A stretch of DNA of 64,000 bases from Lachnospira hominis (ex Liu et al. 2021) (GTDB lineage Bacteria; Bacillota; Clostridia; Lachnospirales; Lachnospiraceae). The stretch is from the NCBI RefSeq assembly GCF_014287955.1, contig NZ_JACOPD010000001.1:186001-250000 (forward strand). The letters run 5' to 3'. The notes under the pieces were generated by a model that had not been told where the DNA came from, did not search any database, and saw only the letters and a program-made list of their open reading frames with translations. The translations under genes were made by a program, and so were the position numbers. Of the stretch, positions 1 to 8,687 are shown piece after piece. The stretch's first letter is position 1; each line of letters begins with the position of its first letter.

Positions 1-1130
1 GTCTCATTATTATTAAGCTGTGTAATCTTTAAATGTTCAAAATCAACAACATTGTTATATACACGCCACATAAGAATAAAGTGGTCTATCTCAAATATTC
101 TGAGCCAGTCCTGAGTTGTAACCTCAGCAAAGCCTCGAACCATATCACTTCTTGTCGTATCAATATAACGTCCAATCTTGTATACATGTGTACCCTGTTC
201 TTTACAATCCTTAGACAGTTCTTCGTAACTGTCAGATATGTTAGATACCTGTTTTGCAAAATCCGATGTGAATTCTGACTGTTTATCAATATCAGAAAAT
301 ACTTCATCAATCTTATCTTTTATCTCTGTCATCTGTGATGCCATCTTTTCAATATCTACAAGTGAATCTTCAACTTTTTTATTACCTTCTTCAAGTTTTG
401 AAGTTGTCTCATTCATTGATTCAGCGAGAACTCCGATATCATTTTTTAATTCATTAACATATCTTACGATATCTTCTGCTGACTCTGATGTATTACTTGA
501 AAGTTGTCTTACCTGGTCTGCAACAACCGCAAATCCTTTTCCTGCTTCACCTGCTCTTGCCGCCTCAATAGATGCATTAAGTGCTAAGAGATTACTCTGG
601 CTGGCAACTTTTTTAACAATATCAACAATCTCACTGATTTTATCAATCTTATCCTGAAATTCCTGCACCTGTTCATTAATCCTGCTTATATTTTCTGATG
701 ACTGGTTTACAACCTTGATACTTTCGTTCATGTTGGCTGTACTGTTCTGTGCTACTGCAAGCATCTCATGTGTATTATCCTGAATACCGCCAACTGTCTT
801 TGAAATATTATTAATTGATTCTTCAAGATTATGACTTGCTTCTTCCATCTCAGCTATTGAGTCCGTCTGTGACTGTACCTGATCAAGCGTATTCTTTACA
901 TACGAATTATCGCCAATTGATTCCATAGCCTCATTAAGACGCATAACAAAGTTGTTATTTGACTTCTTAAATGCATGAATCAGCTCATTAAGCTTCTCTC
1001 CATATGCCGGATTATCAAATGCCGTTACATCAATATCATCATATTCACCCTGTATGACTTTGTCCATCATCTGCATCATAACATCTATATCATGACTAAC
1101 ATTACTATTATTTTTATTTTTTCCAAACAT
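1..1130 (-). CDS. Methyl-accepting chemotaxis protein, soluble, with C-terminal CZB-like domain (partial)
   Basis: This gene runs off the left edge of the window; about 376 residues are visible from ATG at 1130, preceded by the RBS GGAAGGAGT. No hydrophobic segment is seen, so the receptor is probably cytoplasmic. After about 120 residues of helical N-terminal sequence comes the MCP signalling hairpin. Its tip contains [20 protein letters not shown], the region that contacts CheA and CheW. The last visible stretch, with the spacing DH-x4-W-R-V-Y, resembles the chemoreceptor zinc-binding (CZB) domain, which in known receptors binds zinc through a conserved His/Cys set. The family relays a chemical signal to the flagellar switch. 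The sensory ligand cannot be told. The MCP call is certain; CZB is likely but incomplete here. Confidence 0.9.
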   Translation of the reverse strand, partial: MFGKNKNNSNVSHDIDVMMQMMDKVIQGEYDDIDVTAFDNPAYGEKLNELIHAFKKSNNNFVMRLNEAMESIGDNSYVKNTLDQVQSQTDSIAEMEEASHNLEESINNISKTVGGIQDNTHEMLAVAQNSTANMNESIKVVNQSSENISRINEQVQEFQDKIDKISEIVDIVKKVASQSNLLALNASIEAARAGEAGKGFAVVADQVRQLSSNTSESAEDIVRYVNELKNDIGVLAESMNETTSKLEEGNKKVEDSLVDIEKMASQMTEIKDKIDEVFSDIDKQSEFTSDFAKQVSNISDSYEELSKDCKEQGTHVYKIGRYIDTTRSDMVRGFAEVTTQDWLRIFEIDHFILMWRVYNNVVDFEHLKITQLNNNE

Positions 1131-1280
1131 AGCGATTACTCCTTCCGCTGTCTTTATTTAAGCACTTTCATGCTTAAATTTCGTACATAATATTTTTTAA
1201 TATGATAACATAATTTTCAAAAAAAAGAAACAATTATTTTGATTTCACATATTATAATAAAAAAGTTTTATGGAGTTTCT

Positions 1281-2291
1281 ATGAAGCATGCATTTAAGCG
1301 GCTTACCGCCCTTATTATGATTATGGTTTTTACATGTATATCACTTATAGGATGTACAAAACACACACAAAAAAATGATATCAGAAAAATCACCCTGAAT
1401 GAAGTTGCACACTCTATTTTTTACGCACCTCAATATGTGGCAATCGAAAAAGGATATTTCAAGGACGAAGGCATTGATTTAACTCTTGTCACCGGCTTTG
1501 GTGCTGATAAAGTTATGACCGCACTCATAAGTGGAGATGCAGATATTGGTTTTATGGGTTCTGAAGCCTCTGTTTATATATATACCGGTGGTTCTTCAGA
1601 TTATGCTGTCAATTTTGCACAGCTTACACAACGTGCCGGTAATTTTCTTGTCTCAAGAGATAATATAAGTAATTTTAAATGGAGTGATGTAAAAGGAAAA
1701 ACTATCATCGGAGGAAGAGCCGGCGGCATGCCACAGATGCTTCTCGAATACATTTTAAAGAAAAATAATATTGATTGTAAAAAAGATGTTGAAATAGTGC
1801 AAAATATCGATTTTGGTTCAACTGCTGCAGCTTTTGCGTCTGGTCTTGGGGACTTTACTGTGGAATTTGAACCATCTGCAACAGCAATTGAGTCAGAAAA
1901 TAAAGGATACATTGCTGCTTCGCTCGGCGTAGACAGCGGTTATGTTCCATATACAGCATATTGTGCCAAAAAAAGCTTTTTAAAGAATAATCCTGAAATA
2001 ATACAGTCATTTACCAATGCAATCCAAAAGGGTCTTGAATTTGTAAACAGCCACAACAGCAGCGAAATCGCCGCCGTTATAGCTCCACAGTTCAAAGAAA
2101 CTGACATCCAGACACTCACAAAAATAGTTGAACGTTATAAATCACAGGATACATGGAAAAATGATACTATTTTTGAAGAGTCATCATTTTCTCTGCTTAC
2201 TGACATTTTAAAACAGGCCGGAGAACTTGACGAGAATGTCCCTTACAACAAACTGGTAACAACTGATTTTTCAAAGAAAGCGGTTAAATAA
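1281..2291 (+). CDS. ABC transporter substrate-binding lipoprotein, SsuA/THI5-like (NMT1 family)
   Basis: The product is a 336-residue periplasmic-type binding protein anchored as a lipoprotein. A basic, hydrophobic signal peptide ends in the lipobox LIGC, with the lipidated Cys at about residue 25. I chose ATG 1281 because TGGAG lies just upstream and it places the signal peptide at the N-terminus; an ATG at 1239 would add 14 residues. The motif NEVAHSIFYAPQYVAIEKGYF, followed by GDADIGFMGSEA, is typical of the NMT1/THI5/SsuA family, which feeds aliphatic sulfonates, nitrate or thiamine precursors to ABC importers. No permease or ATPase gene is adjacent, so the substrate is unknown. Its 3' end overlaps the convergent P-type ATPase gene by 21 bp. 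Confidence 0.85.
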   Translation: MKHAFKRLTALIMIMVFTCISLIGCTKHTQKNDIRKITLNEVAHSIFYAPQYVAIEKGYFKDEGIDLTLVTGFGADKVMTALISGDADIGFMGSEASVYIYTGGSSDYAVNFAQLTQRAGNFLVSRDNISNFKWSDVKGKTIIGGRAGGMPQMLLEYILKKNNIDCKKDVEIVQNIDFGSTAAAFASGLGDFTVEFEPSATAIESENKGYIAASLGVDSGYVPYTAYCAKKSFLKNNPEIIQSFTNAIQKGLEFVNSHNSSEIAAVIAPQFKETDIQTLTKIVERYKSQDTWKNDTIFEESSFSLLTDILKQAGELDENVPYNKLVTTDFSKKAVK

Positions 2292-4613
2292 CTTTCCTAT
2301 AAGTTTACACATTCCATAAAACACAGGAATTGCACCTGCCATCCATATAAGTGTCATTACAAACAATGGCAATGGCATGCTGCTTATTGCAAATAATCCC
2401 GGGAATAACAGAATACCACCAACTATTCCAGCTCCCATCAACACGCAAACAACTGCCCTGAACAAATCAAACGGTCTGCATACGCGATACAATTCTGCCA
2501 TTCCTACTGTGAGCAGGATAAAAGTAACTGATGTTGACAGCTGTTCATGCGGTATTCCACTGAAATTATTGTATACAGTAAATATCGCAACGAGAAGAAA
2601 ATCCGTCAATGCTGCCGGAAGTGCCTTAATAGCAACATTCACAAGAAATCTTCCTTTTATCCGGCTCCTGTTTCTTTGCATTGCAAGTAAAAATCCCGGA
2701 GCACCGATTGTAAATGCCCCAAGCAGGGACAGCTGTGTAGGATACAATGGATACCTGTGTCCTACTATAAGTGTAAACAATGCTAAAAGCATTGAAAATA
2801 TATTCTTTACAAGAAACAGCGAGGCTGTCCTTTGGATATTATTAACTACTCTTCTTCCTTCAAGAACAACTGATGGCATACATGAAAAATCTGAATTAAC
2901 AAGCACTATCTGTGCCGCATTGCATGCCGCTTCACTTCCGGAACCAAAAGCTATGCTGCAATCGGCACTTTTGAGTGCAAGTACATCATTGACACCATCG
3001 CCGGTCATTGCGACCACATCGCCGTTATCTTTGAGAGCCTGTATTATTCTTCTCTTCTGTTCAGGCTGCACTCTGCCAAACACTGTATACTTTAGTGCCG
3101 CAGCTTCAAGTTCCTCATCTGTCTGAAGTGACGAGGCGTCTATAAATTTATCAGCATTAATAATTCCTGCATCGTGTGCAACACTTGATACTGTCACCGG
3201 ATTATCTCCCGATATAACTTTTATCTCAACTTCCTGATCTGCAAAATACTTAAATGTTTCTTTTGCATCTTCTCTTATCGCATTGCCAATTGCAATAAGT
3301 GCGAGCGGTTTCGCAGGCGATGTAAGTTTCTTACCTTCCGGATTATAGTCTAAAATTCCAAACACCATAACTCTTAGACCTTTTCTTGCATATGACTCTA
3401 TATGGCTTTCATATACAGAATACTCATTGAGAAGCAGTTTTTCCGGTGCACCAATTATATATGTATCTCCTGATGAAAACGTAGCACTGCTGTACTTTGT
3501 CTCAGATGAAAATGAACAGACACTCTCCGCCTGCCTCGTCTTTTCTGAATCAAAATATTGCTGCAACGTTTCCATTGTAATATTATCAGCATTGAGATTA
3601 TTAACAAGATTGCCTATCATCTCATGAAGTGCCGGAAATTCACCCTGCTCATAGTATTCAAGCGGCTCAACCTGTGCAACTGACATCTTATTTTCTGTTA
3701 TTGTTCCCGTCTTATCAACACACAGGATATTTACTCTTGCAAGTGTTTCCACACATGCCATTTCATGTACAAGAACATTCTTTTTTGCAAGTCTCATTAC
3801 ACTTACAACAAGTGCAATACTTGCAAGAAGATATAAGCCTTCAGGTATCATTCCTACAAGTGCAGCTATCATCGACACAACGCTCTGCTGTAACGTATTG
3901 CCTAGTGCAAAAAATGTTCTGCAAAACATCAATATGCCAATTGGAATAATAGCAATACCTATAACTTTCACAAGCTTGTCAAGAGAACGCATCATCTCCG
4001 TCTGCTGTTTTTTTCTCGATGCTTTCGCTTCCAGGGTTATCTTTGATGCATATGATGAAAGTCCTACATTCTCAAGAACAGCCAAACATTCTCCTGACAC
4101 AACAAAACTTCCCGATAATAGCATATCTCCTTTTTTCTTTGTTATCTCATCAGATTCTCCTGTTACAAGTGATTCATTAACCCTGACAATCCCATCCACA
4201 ACTACAGCATCTGCACAAATCTGGTTTCCTGATTTAAACCTGCACAAATCTCCTTTTACAAGCGTCTGCGAATCAACTTCTGACTCTTTTCCATCCCTTA
4301 TAACTTTTGTTTTAGGTGCATTGAGAAGCGTAAGCCTGTCGAGCACACGTTTGGTTCTTAGTTCCTGTATTATACCGATAAGTGTATTTATCACTATAAT
4401 TGGAAGAAAGGTCATATTAATATATGACCTTACCAGAATTAACAAACATGCAAATATTGCAAATATTAAGTTGAAATATGTAAATACATTACCGGCTACT
4501 ATCTGGCACACACTTTTAGACTGGCTCTTAACTGTTTCATTAAAAAGTCCGTCTGCTGTTAATTTGTCAACCTGTTCCTGTGTAAGACCTTTGATAGTAT
4601 CTGTATCTGACAT
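2271..4613 (-). CDS. HAD-type cation-transporting P-type ATPase, CtpE-like
   Basis: A 780-residue integral membrane pump. The family couples ATP hydrolysis, via an aspartyl-phosphate, to cation transport. Visible motifs are the actuator TGES (residues 151-154), the phosphorylation loop DKTGTIT (Asp300), and the hinge TGDGVNDVLALK near residue 535. Two N-terminal membrane helices, a pair around residues 210-280, and about six C-terminal helices fit the P-type fold. The membrane motif PEGL before the phosphorylation domain is the one used by CtpE-like pumps rather than the PExL/CPC of classical Ca or heavy-metal pumps. CtpE of mycobacteria is reported as a calcium uptake ATPase; substrate assignment here is inference. 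No N-terminal metal-binding domain is present. The gene lies 4 nt after the YhfC-like gene and is probably co-transcribed with it. Confidence 0.88.
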   Translation of the reverse strand: MSDTDTIKGLTQEQVDKLTADGLFNETVKSQSKSVCQIVAGNVFTYFNLIFAIFACLLILVRSYINMTFLPIIVINTLIGIIQELRTKRVLDRLTLLNAPKTKVIRDGKESEVDSQTLVKGDLCRFKSGNQICADAVVVDGIVRVNESLVTGESDEITKKKGDMLLSGSFVVSGECLAVLENVGLSSYASKITLEAKASRKKQQTEMMRSLDKLVKVIGIAIIPIGILMFCRTFFALGNTLQQSVVSMIAALVGMIPEGLYLLASIALVVSVMRLAKKNVLVHEMACVETLARVNILCVDKTGTITENKMSVAQVEPLEYYEQGEFPALHEMIGNLVNNLNADNITMETLQQYFDSEKTRQAESVCSFSSETKYSSATFSSGDTYIIGAPEKLLLNEYSVYESHIESYARKGLRVMVFGILDYNPEGKKLTSPAKPLALIAIGNAIREDAKETFKYFADQEVEIKVISGDNPVTVSSVAHDAGIINADKFIDASSLQTDEELEAAALKYTVFGRVQPEQKRRIIQALKDNGDVVAMTGDGVNDVLALKSADCSIAFGSGSEAACNAAQIVLVNSDFSCMPSVVLEGRRVVNNIQRTASLFLVKNIFSMLLALFTLIVGHRYPLYPTQLSLLGAFTIGAPGFLLAMQRNRSRIKGRFLVNVAIKALPAALTDFLLVAIFTVYNNFSGIPHEQLSTSVTFILLTVGMAELYRVCRPFDLFRAVVCVLMGAGIVGGILLFPGLFAISSMPLPLFVMTLIWMAGAIPVFYGMCKLIGKLFNRFL

Positions 4614-4617
4614 ATCT

Positions 4618-5451
4618 TTATTCCCCGTATTTTATCTGCTTTCCTGCTACAGACAATGTATAATACATTGACGCTGCAAATATAATAAGTTTTATTGCAA
4701 ATGAAACTGCTATACTTACCATTGATGACGAATCATATAACTGGAATGATATAGCATTAACAAAATAAATGCCTGTTGATAATGCATACCAGTATTTTGG
4801 AAGGCTTCCGGTTATAACTCCATATGTTGCATTAGTAAGTGCAAAATGAATAAGCATATCCATGATACAGCCAAGACCCATGAGAAGCCATAACGCTATT
4901 GGTGCATTAAAAAGTGTTGATACCGATTCATATGTAGATGTTATATCACTGTTGGAAAGTCCCTGAAAAGCCTGCTCAAGACCTTCATTTCTGATTGCAA
5001 TACACCATACATAATATGAAACCGCTGTGACACCATATAATATGCCATCACCAATTCCAAGCCCCATACCTGCCATATATACATCACCGCGTGTGTCATA
5101 TCTTTGTGTTATCATATTGCCAAGCACAACTCTTGCTGCAAGAAATGCAACAGAAGCAACAACGCAATAGACAATTGTATACGCATGCTGATTATATGAA
5201 AATGCCATATCTACACTAGGTATAAGTGCAAATGCCGACATAATAAGATTCACACATACAAATACAAAAATCACATAACTTAAAAGTCCGAGAAAGAATG
5301 GAACGACTTTGCCTTCCCATCTTTTCTTAACTACAATAAACATTACAATGAAAAATGACAGCATGAGAATTCCTCCTGCCATAATCATCCCTTCTACACC
5401 AGACGGCAAAGTCTGTAATAAATCAATTCCTTCCATATATTCCTCCAACAT
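4618..5451 (-). CDS. Polytopic membrane protein, YhfC-like (putative intramembrane protease family)
   Basis: A 277-residue protein with about seven to eight hydrophobic segments and short loops. The overall pattern, including a GLGIGDGILYG stretch around residue 130 followed by another helix, resembles the YhfC family. Members are annotated as putative glutamic-type intramembrane proteases. Here the glycine-rich segment carries Asp instead of the Glu I would expect, so activity is doubtful. The start at 5451 is followed by MLEEYMEG and is preceded by TGGAGGA. It lies directly upstream of the P-type ATPase gene with a 4-nt gap, suggesting a shared transcript and perhaps a shared role in cation handling or membrane stress. 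Family assignment is moderate; function is not known. Confidence 0.6.
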   Translation of the reverse strand: MLEEYMEGIDLLQTLPSGVEGMIMAGGILMLSFFIVMFIVVKKRWEGKVVPFFLGLLSYVIFVFVCVNLIMSAFALIPSVDMAFSYNQHAYTIVYCVVASVAFLAARVVLGNMITQRYDTRGDVYMAGMGLGIGDGILYGVTAVSYYVWCIAIRNEGLEQAFQGLSNSDITSTYESVSTLFNAPIALWLLMGLGCIMDMLIHFALTNATYGVITGSLPKYWYALSTGIYFVNAISFQLYDSSSMVSIAVSFAIKLIIFAASMYYTLSVAGKQIKYGE

Positions 5452-5523
5452 ATTGTTCTTTTTTTATTTTATCATATGACAACTTTATTTGCAAAGAAGC
5501 CTTTATTTATTTTATATAAAATT

Positions 5524-5562
5524 TATATAAAATAAAGCAGCTACATAATGCAGCTGCTTTTC
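5524..5562 (-). terminator. Intrinsic terminator downstream of cspA
   Basis: Inverted repeat AAAGCAGCT (5534-5542) and AGCTGCTTT (5552-5560) with a 9-nt loop. On the minus strand it is followed by an AT-rich tract with T runs. It sits between the cspA stop and the YhfC-like gene. Confidence 0.8.
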
Positions 5563-5642
5563 ACATAATCTTTATTGCAAACAATATATCTTTTCAAAAA
5601 TTACCTATATATTTAAAAAGGCACACTGTAGAACATTGCGGA

Positions 5643-5840
5643 TTATAATTTTGTTACATTAGTTGCCTGTGGACCCTTAGCTCCTTCTGTAACATCGAAC
5701 TCAACCTGAGCACCTTCGTCTAATGACTTAAAGCCGTCCATGTTAAGACCTGAGTAATGTACGAATACATCATCACCATTCTCATCGCTGATGAATCCGT
5801 AACCCTTCTGATTGTTGAACCACTTAACTGTACCTTTCAT
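5643..5840 (-). CDS. cspA: Cold shock protein, CspA family
   Basis: A 65-residue single cold-shock domain protein, the normal size for the family. It binds single-stranded nucleic acid and acts as an RNA chaperone in the cytoplasm. RNP1 (KGYGFI) and RNP2 (VFVHY) are both intact, and the N-terminus [13 protein letters not shown] is canonical. I chose the ATG at 5840 because GGAGG lies 7 nt upstream; an in-frame ATG at 5855 would overlap that RBS. The gene stands alone, with its own promoter upstream and a terminator downstream. Confidence 0.96.
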   Translation of the reverse strand: MKGTVKWFNNQKGYGFISDENGDDVFVHYSGLNMDGFKSLDEGAQVEFDVTEGAKGPQATNVTKL

Positions 5841-5897
5841 TTCAAGTACCTCCAAAAAAAATGTGACGTTTTGCCTATAAGCAAATACCTCATTCCT

Positions 5898-5926
5898 ATA
5901 TTAGCATTACTTTTATGCACTGTCAA
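5898..5926 (-). promoter_or_regulatory. Sigma-A-type promoter of cspA
   Basis: On the minus strand TTGACA (5921-5926), a 17-bp spacer and TAATAT (5898-5903) give a near-consensus promoter. The predicted 5' untranslated region is roughly 50 nt, short for a cold-shock gene. Confidence 0.8.
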
Positions 5927-5967
5927 CAACCATTTATATAGTTATTCAACATATAAAAATCATTTTT

Positions 5968-7965
5968 TTAATTTTCAAACGTCACACGGCTAAGTTCAAT
6001 TTTATCCTTGCCACGCTGCACAACGGATACTTTATCACCTTTTTTGAGTTTTATACCTTTAGCAATAAGCATATTTCCATTAACAGCCACTGTTGTACAT
6101 TCTTTATCATTGACAAATACTACGCTGAACGTATTGAAATTCTCTCCTTCTACACATATGTGATCGGAATATTCATATGCATCTGTTATTTTTATCTCAT
6201 CAGTTCCCATCTTTAAATCCGTTGCCTGATATGGATTTTCTCCACCATATATATCATGGTCACCATATAGTATATCATACTCAAGAATTTTTAAATTTTT
6301 AAGATATTCTGTTGAATCTTTCTGTTTCTGATGATATTTATTAATATATCCTTCTGTAATGCCAAGCCTTCCAAATACATATGACGAAAGCTGATACGCT
6401 TCCATATTCTTATATTCTCTTTTCAGACCGATATTATCCCATATAACATATGGTGTCTGATATATATTACCATATGAAAGTGTCTCGTTTGTAAAATTAA
6501 ATCCGGGAAGATGATCGCCATACATTACAAGAATTGTCTGCTCATCCCTTTCTGATAAATACTTTACGAGCTCACCGACAAACTTATCCATCTCATGTAT
6601 CTGATTAATATAATATTCAAACGCAGTCTTATCTGCCCCATCAAAAAAGTTTTCAACTTTTATCTCAGGATTATAATTTTCCGGCATCTGCGACGGATAA
6701 TCGCCATGTCCCTGAACTGATATTGTATATATATAATCGGAGCCTTCCGTTGAATCAAGAATTTTTGCAATTTCGCCGGTAAGTATGCTGTCTTTTGCCC
6801 AGCCTATCGGATTATATTCAATATCTGACATATATTCTATTGATGTAAATGTATCATATCCAAGATGTGAAAAAACCTTATTGCGGTTATAGAATGTTCC
6901 GTCATTATTATGAAGAGCATGTGTGCTATATCCAAGATTTTTCAGGTCATATGCCGCCGATTCACATATAGCCGACTGCAAAACTGTTTTGTAAGGATAC
7001 TCACCAGGTCCGAAATCATCAAGATTTATTCCTGTCTGTACCTCAAATTCAGTATTTGCTGTCCCGGCACCAAAACATGGCACAGATATATAACCGGCTG
7101 AATATTCTGATGATAGTCTTTTCATATTAGGCAATACATCCTGTGAAAATTTTACTCCTTTAACTCTGTCCGGATTAAAAAATGACTCGAGCTGCAAAAA
7201 TATAATATTGGGTGCTTCCTGTGAATTAACAACGCCATTGTCAGCCTGCTCATTTTCAATATTATTTTTTATATTGTTAATATATTCCTGTGAGTATTCT
7301 CCCGATTTGCTTATTCCACGCCCAACAACACTGCATGAAAAACAATATGCAAATCCGTAATGCCTGTATGCTATTCCAAGATTACCAAAATTGCGTCCAA
7401 GAACACCTGCCGGAATCAGTATAACTGTCAATGCTGTAACAACTGCACCGGCAATAACTGTTTTTACAGATGAAAATATTATTCTTCTCTTTAATGTCTG
7501 TGCAATTATTACTTTTGGTCCTTTAATCCATAAAAACACCAATCCCGCAATACCTGCAATTATTCCAATAACAATCAGTATAATCTGAAAAACATTAAGA
7601 TATACAGGCAATACTTTAACCGCATCTTTTATCAGATATATGTCCATTGCTGTAAATGGAGTTTTTCTGGCAGACAAAACAACAAAATTGATAACCGCCA
7701 GTGTTATCCATATCGCTGATATCATTACATACACAAAAACCTTGCGTGTAGTAAAAAATCCTATACATAATGTAAGAAATATTATTGAAGTATTGTAAAG
7801 AAACACAACAGGATTGGCAAATAGCTCTGCCAATCCCCATAAATTTCTGTGATTCAGACATTCAATAATCATATTAATAATCAATGAAAGAATTATCATC
7901 TTTCCTACTTCGGTATGCAGACCGGCACAAGCCACGTTTCTGCACCAGAACAAAATCTTTTTCAA
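5968..7965 (-). CDS. LTA synthase family protein (phosphoglycerol transferase / sulfatase fold)
   Basis: A 665-residue membrane enzyme. About five N-terminal transmembrane helices occupy residues 20-200, followed by an extracellular sulfatase-type domain from about 250 to 560. The nucleophile region GTANTEFEVQTG places the catalytic Thr near residue 302, and MYGDHLPG near residue 500 supplies metal ligands. LtaS-type enzymes transfer glycerol phosphate from phosphatidylglycerol onto glycolipid or polymer outside the membrane. The last ~85 residues form a small beta-rich module, possibly IPT/TIG-like, that plain LtaS proteins lack. The start is 2 nt after the DUF2225 gene stop, so the two genes are likely co-transcribed. 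Whether it makes lipoteichoic acid or modifies another glycan cannot be told from sequence. Confidence 0.87.
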   Translation of the reverse strand: MKKILFWCRNVACAGLHTEVGKMIILSLIINMIIECLNHRNLWGLAELFANPVVFLYNTSIIFLTLCIGFFTTRKVFVYVMISAIWITLAVINFVVLSARKTPFTAMDIYLIKDAVKVLPVYLNVFQIILIVIGIIAGIAGLVFLWIKGPKVIIAQTLKRRIIFSSVKTVIAGAVVTALTVILIPAGVLGRNFGNLGIAYRHYGFAYCFSCSVVGRGISKSGEYSQEYINNIKNNIENEQADNGVVNSQEAPNIIFLQLESFFNPDRVKGVKFSQDVLPNMKRLSSEYSAGYISVPCFGAGTANTEFEVQTGINLDDFGPGEYPYKTVLQSAICESAAYDLKNLGYSTHALHNNDGTFYNRNKVFSHLGYDTFTSIEYMSDIEYNPIGWAKDSILTGEIAKILDSTEGSDYIYTISVQGHGDYPSQMPENYNPEIKVENFFDGADKTAFEYYINQIHEMDKFVGELVKYLSERDEQTILVMYGDHLPGFNFTNETLSYGNIYQTPYVIWDNIGLKREYKNMEAYQLSSYVFGRLGITEGYINKYHQKQKDSTEYLKNLKILEYDILYGDHDIYGGENPYQATDLKMGTDEIKITDAYEYSDHICVEGENFNTFSVVFVNDKECTTVAVNGNMLIAKGIKLKKGDKVSVVQRGKDKIELSRVTFEN

Positions 7966-7967
7966 TT

Positions 7968-8669
7968 TTATTTCTCCGCCTTTAATATGTCTATAATCTC
8001 ACGTTCTTTATCTTTAAGTTTTGTTGAAGCTCCTCTTGAGCTTATTACACTGTAGCCATACTGCATCGCTTTATCATTATCGCCGCTCTTGTATGCAAGA
8101 ACTGACATAAGATAACTAATAGTATTTTCATCCATTCCACATATCGGAGGATATTCTTTTTGCAATGCTTCCTCAAAACCTTTGTAAGCTTTTTCCCTAT
8201 AATGCTCTTCTATTTTTTCTTCCGACATAGATCTGTAAAGCCATGAAAGCTTCAGGCATAAATATGCACATTCACTTAATTTTGCAGGCTTTTTTATAGC
8301 TGTAAGAAGTGCCATTTTGTATCTGACAACAGCTTCATCATATGAATATATTTCATCGTGTCCACCTGAAATCCCGGCATATTTACTGCCGATTTCTTCC
8401 ATAAGCGTTTTACGCTGTGAATGTGTAATATTATTAAATTCTCTTGATACTGCAGAATATCCGCAATGAGGACACATGTAAACATCATATTTTATGGTGT
8501 CAACTCCCTCATATATCGGACGTAAATCCATTTCACTCCCCTTAAATCTTGCTTTTCCGGTCTTTACTATCTTTGTTGTAAATTCCTTCATGCATACAGG
8601 ACATTCTATCTTTTTATCATAGACATACATACCCTCTTCTTTTTCAATTTCCTGTGTTAATTCACTCAC
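7968..8669 (-). CDS. DUF2225 family protein (zinc-binding, TPR-like)
   Basis: A 233-residue cytoplasmic protein. The N-terminus has two CxxC pairs, CPVC near residue 24 and CPHC near residue 77, that probably bind one zinc. The invariant CPHCGYSAVSREFNNI stretch is the DUF2225 hallmark. The remainder is helical with TPR-like repeats (for example RYKMALLTAIKK and SYLMSVLAYKSGDNDKAM). It lies between glnS and the LtaS-like gene on the same strand. The biochemical function of the family is not established. Confidence in the family is high. Confidence 0.85.
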   Translation of the reverse strand: MSELTQEIEKEEGMYVYDKKIECPVCMKEFTTKIVKTGKARFKGSEMDLRPIYEGVDTIKYDVYMCPHCGYSAVSREFNNITHSQRKTLMEEIGSKYAGISGGHDEIYSYDEAVVRYKMALLTAIKKPAKLSECAYLCLKLSWLYRSMSEEKIEEHYREKAYKGFEEALQKEYPPICGMDENTISYLMSVLAYKSGDNDKAMQYGYSVISSRGASTKLKDKEREIIDILKAEK

Positions 8670-8687
8670 TATGAGCCTCCATGCTTA

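Noticed and set aside
2377..4671. Long plus-strand open frames opposite the P-type ATPase (up to 257 codons)
   Set aside because: They are mirror frames of a gene with strong family motifs. They lack ribosome binding sites and recognisable protein features.
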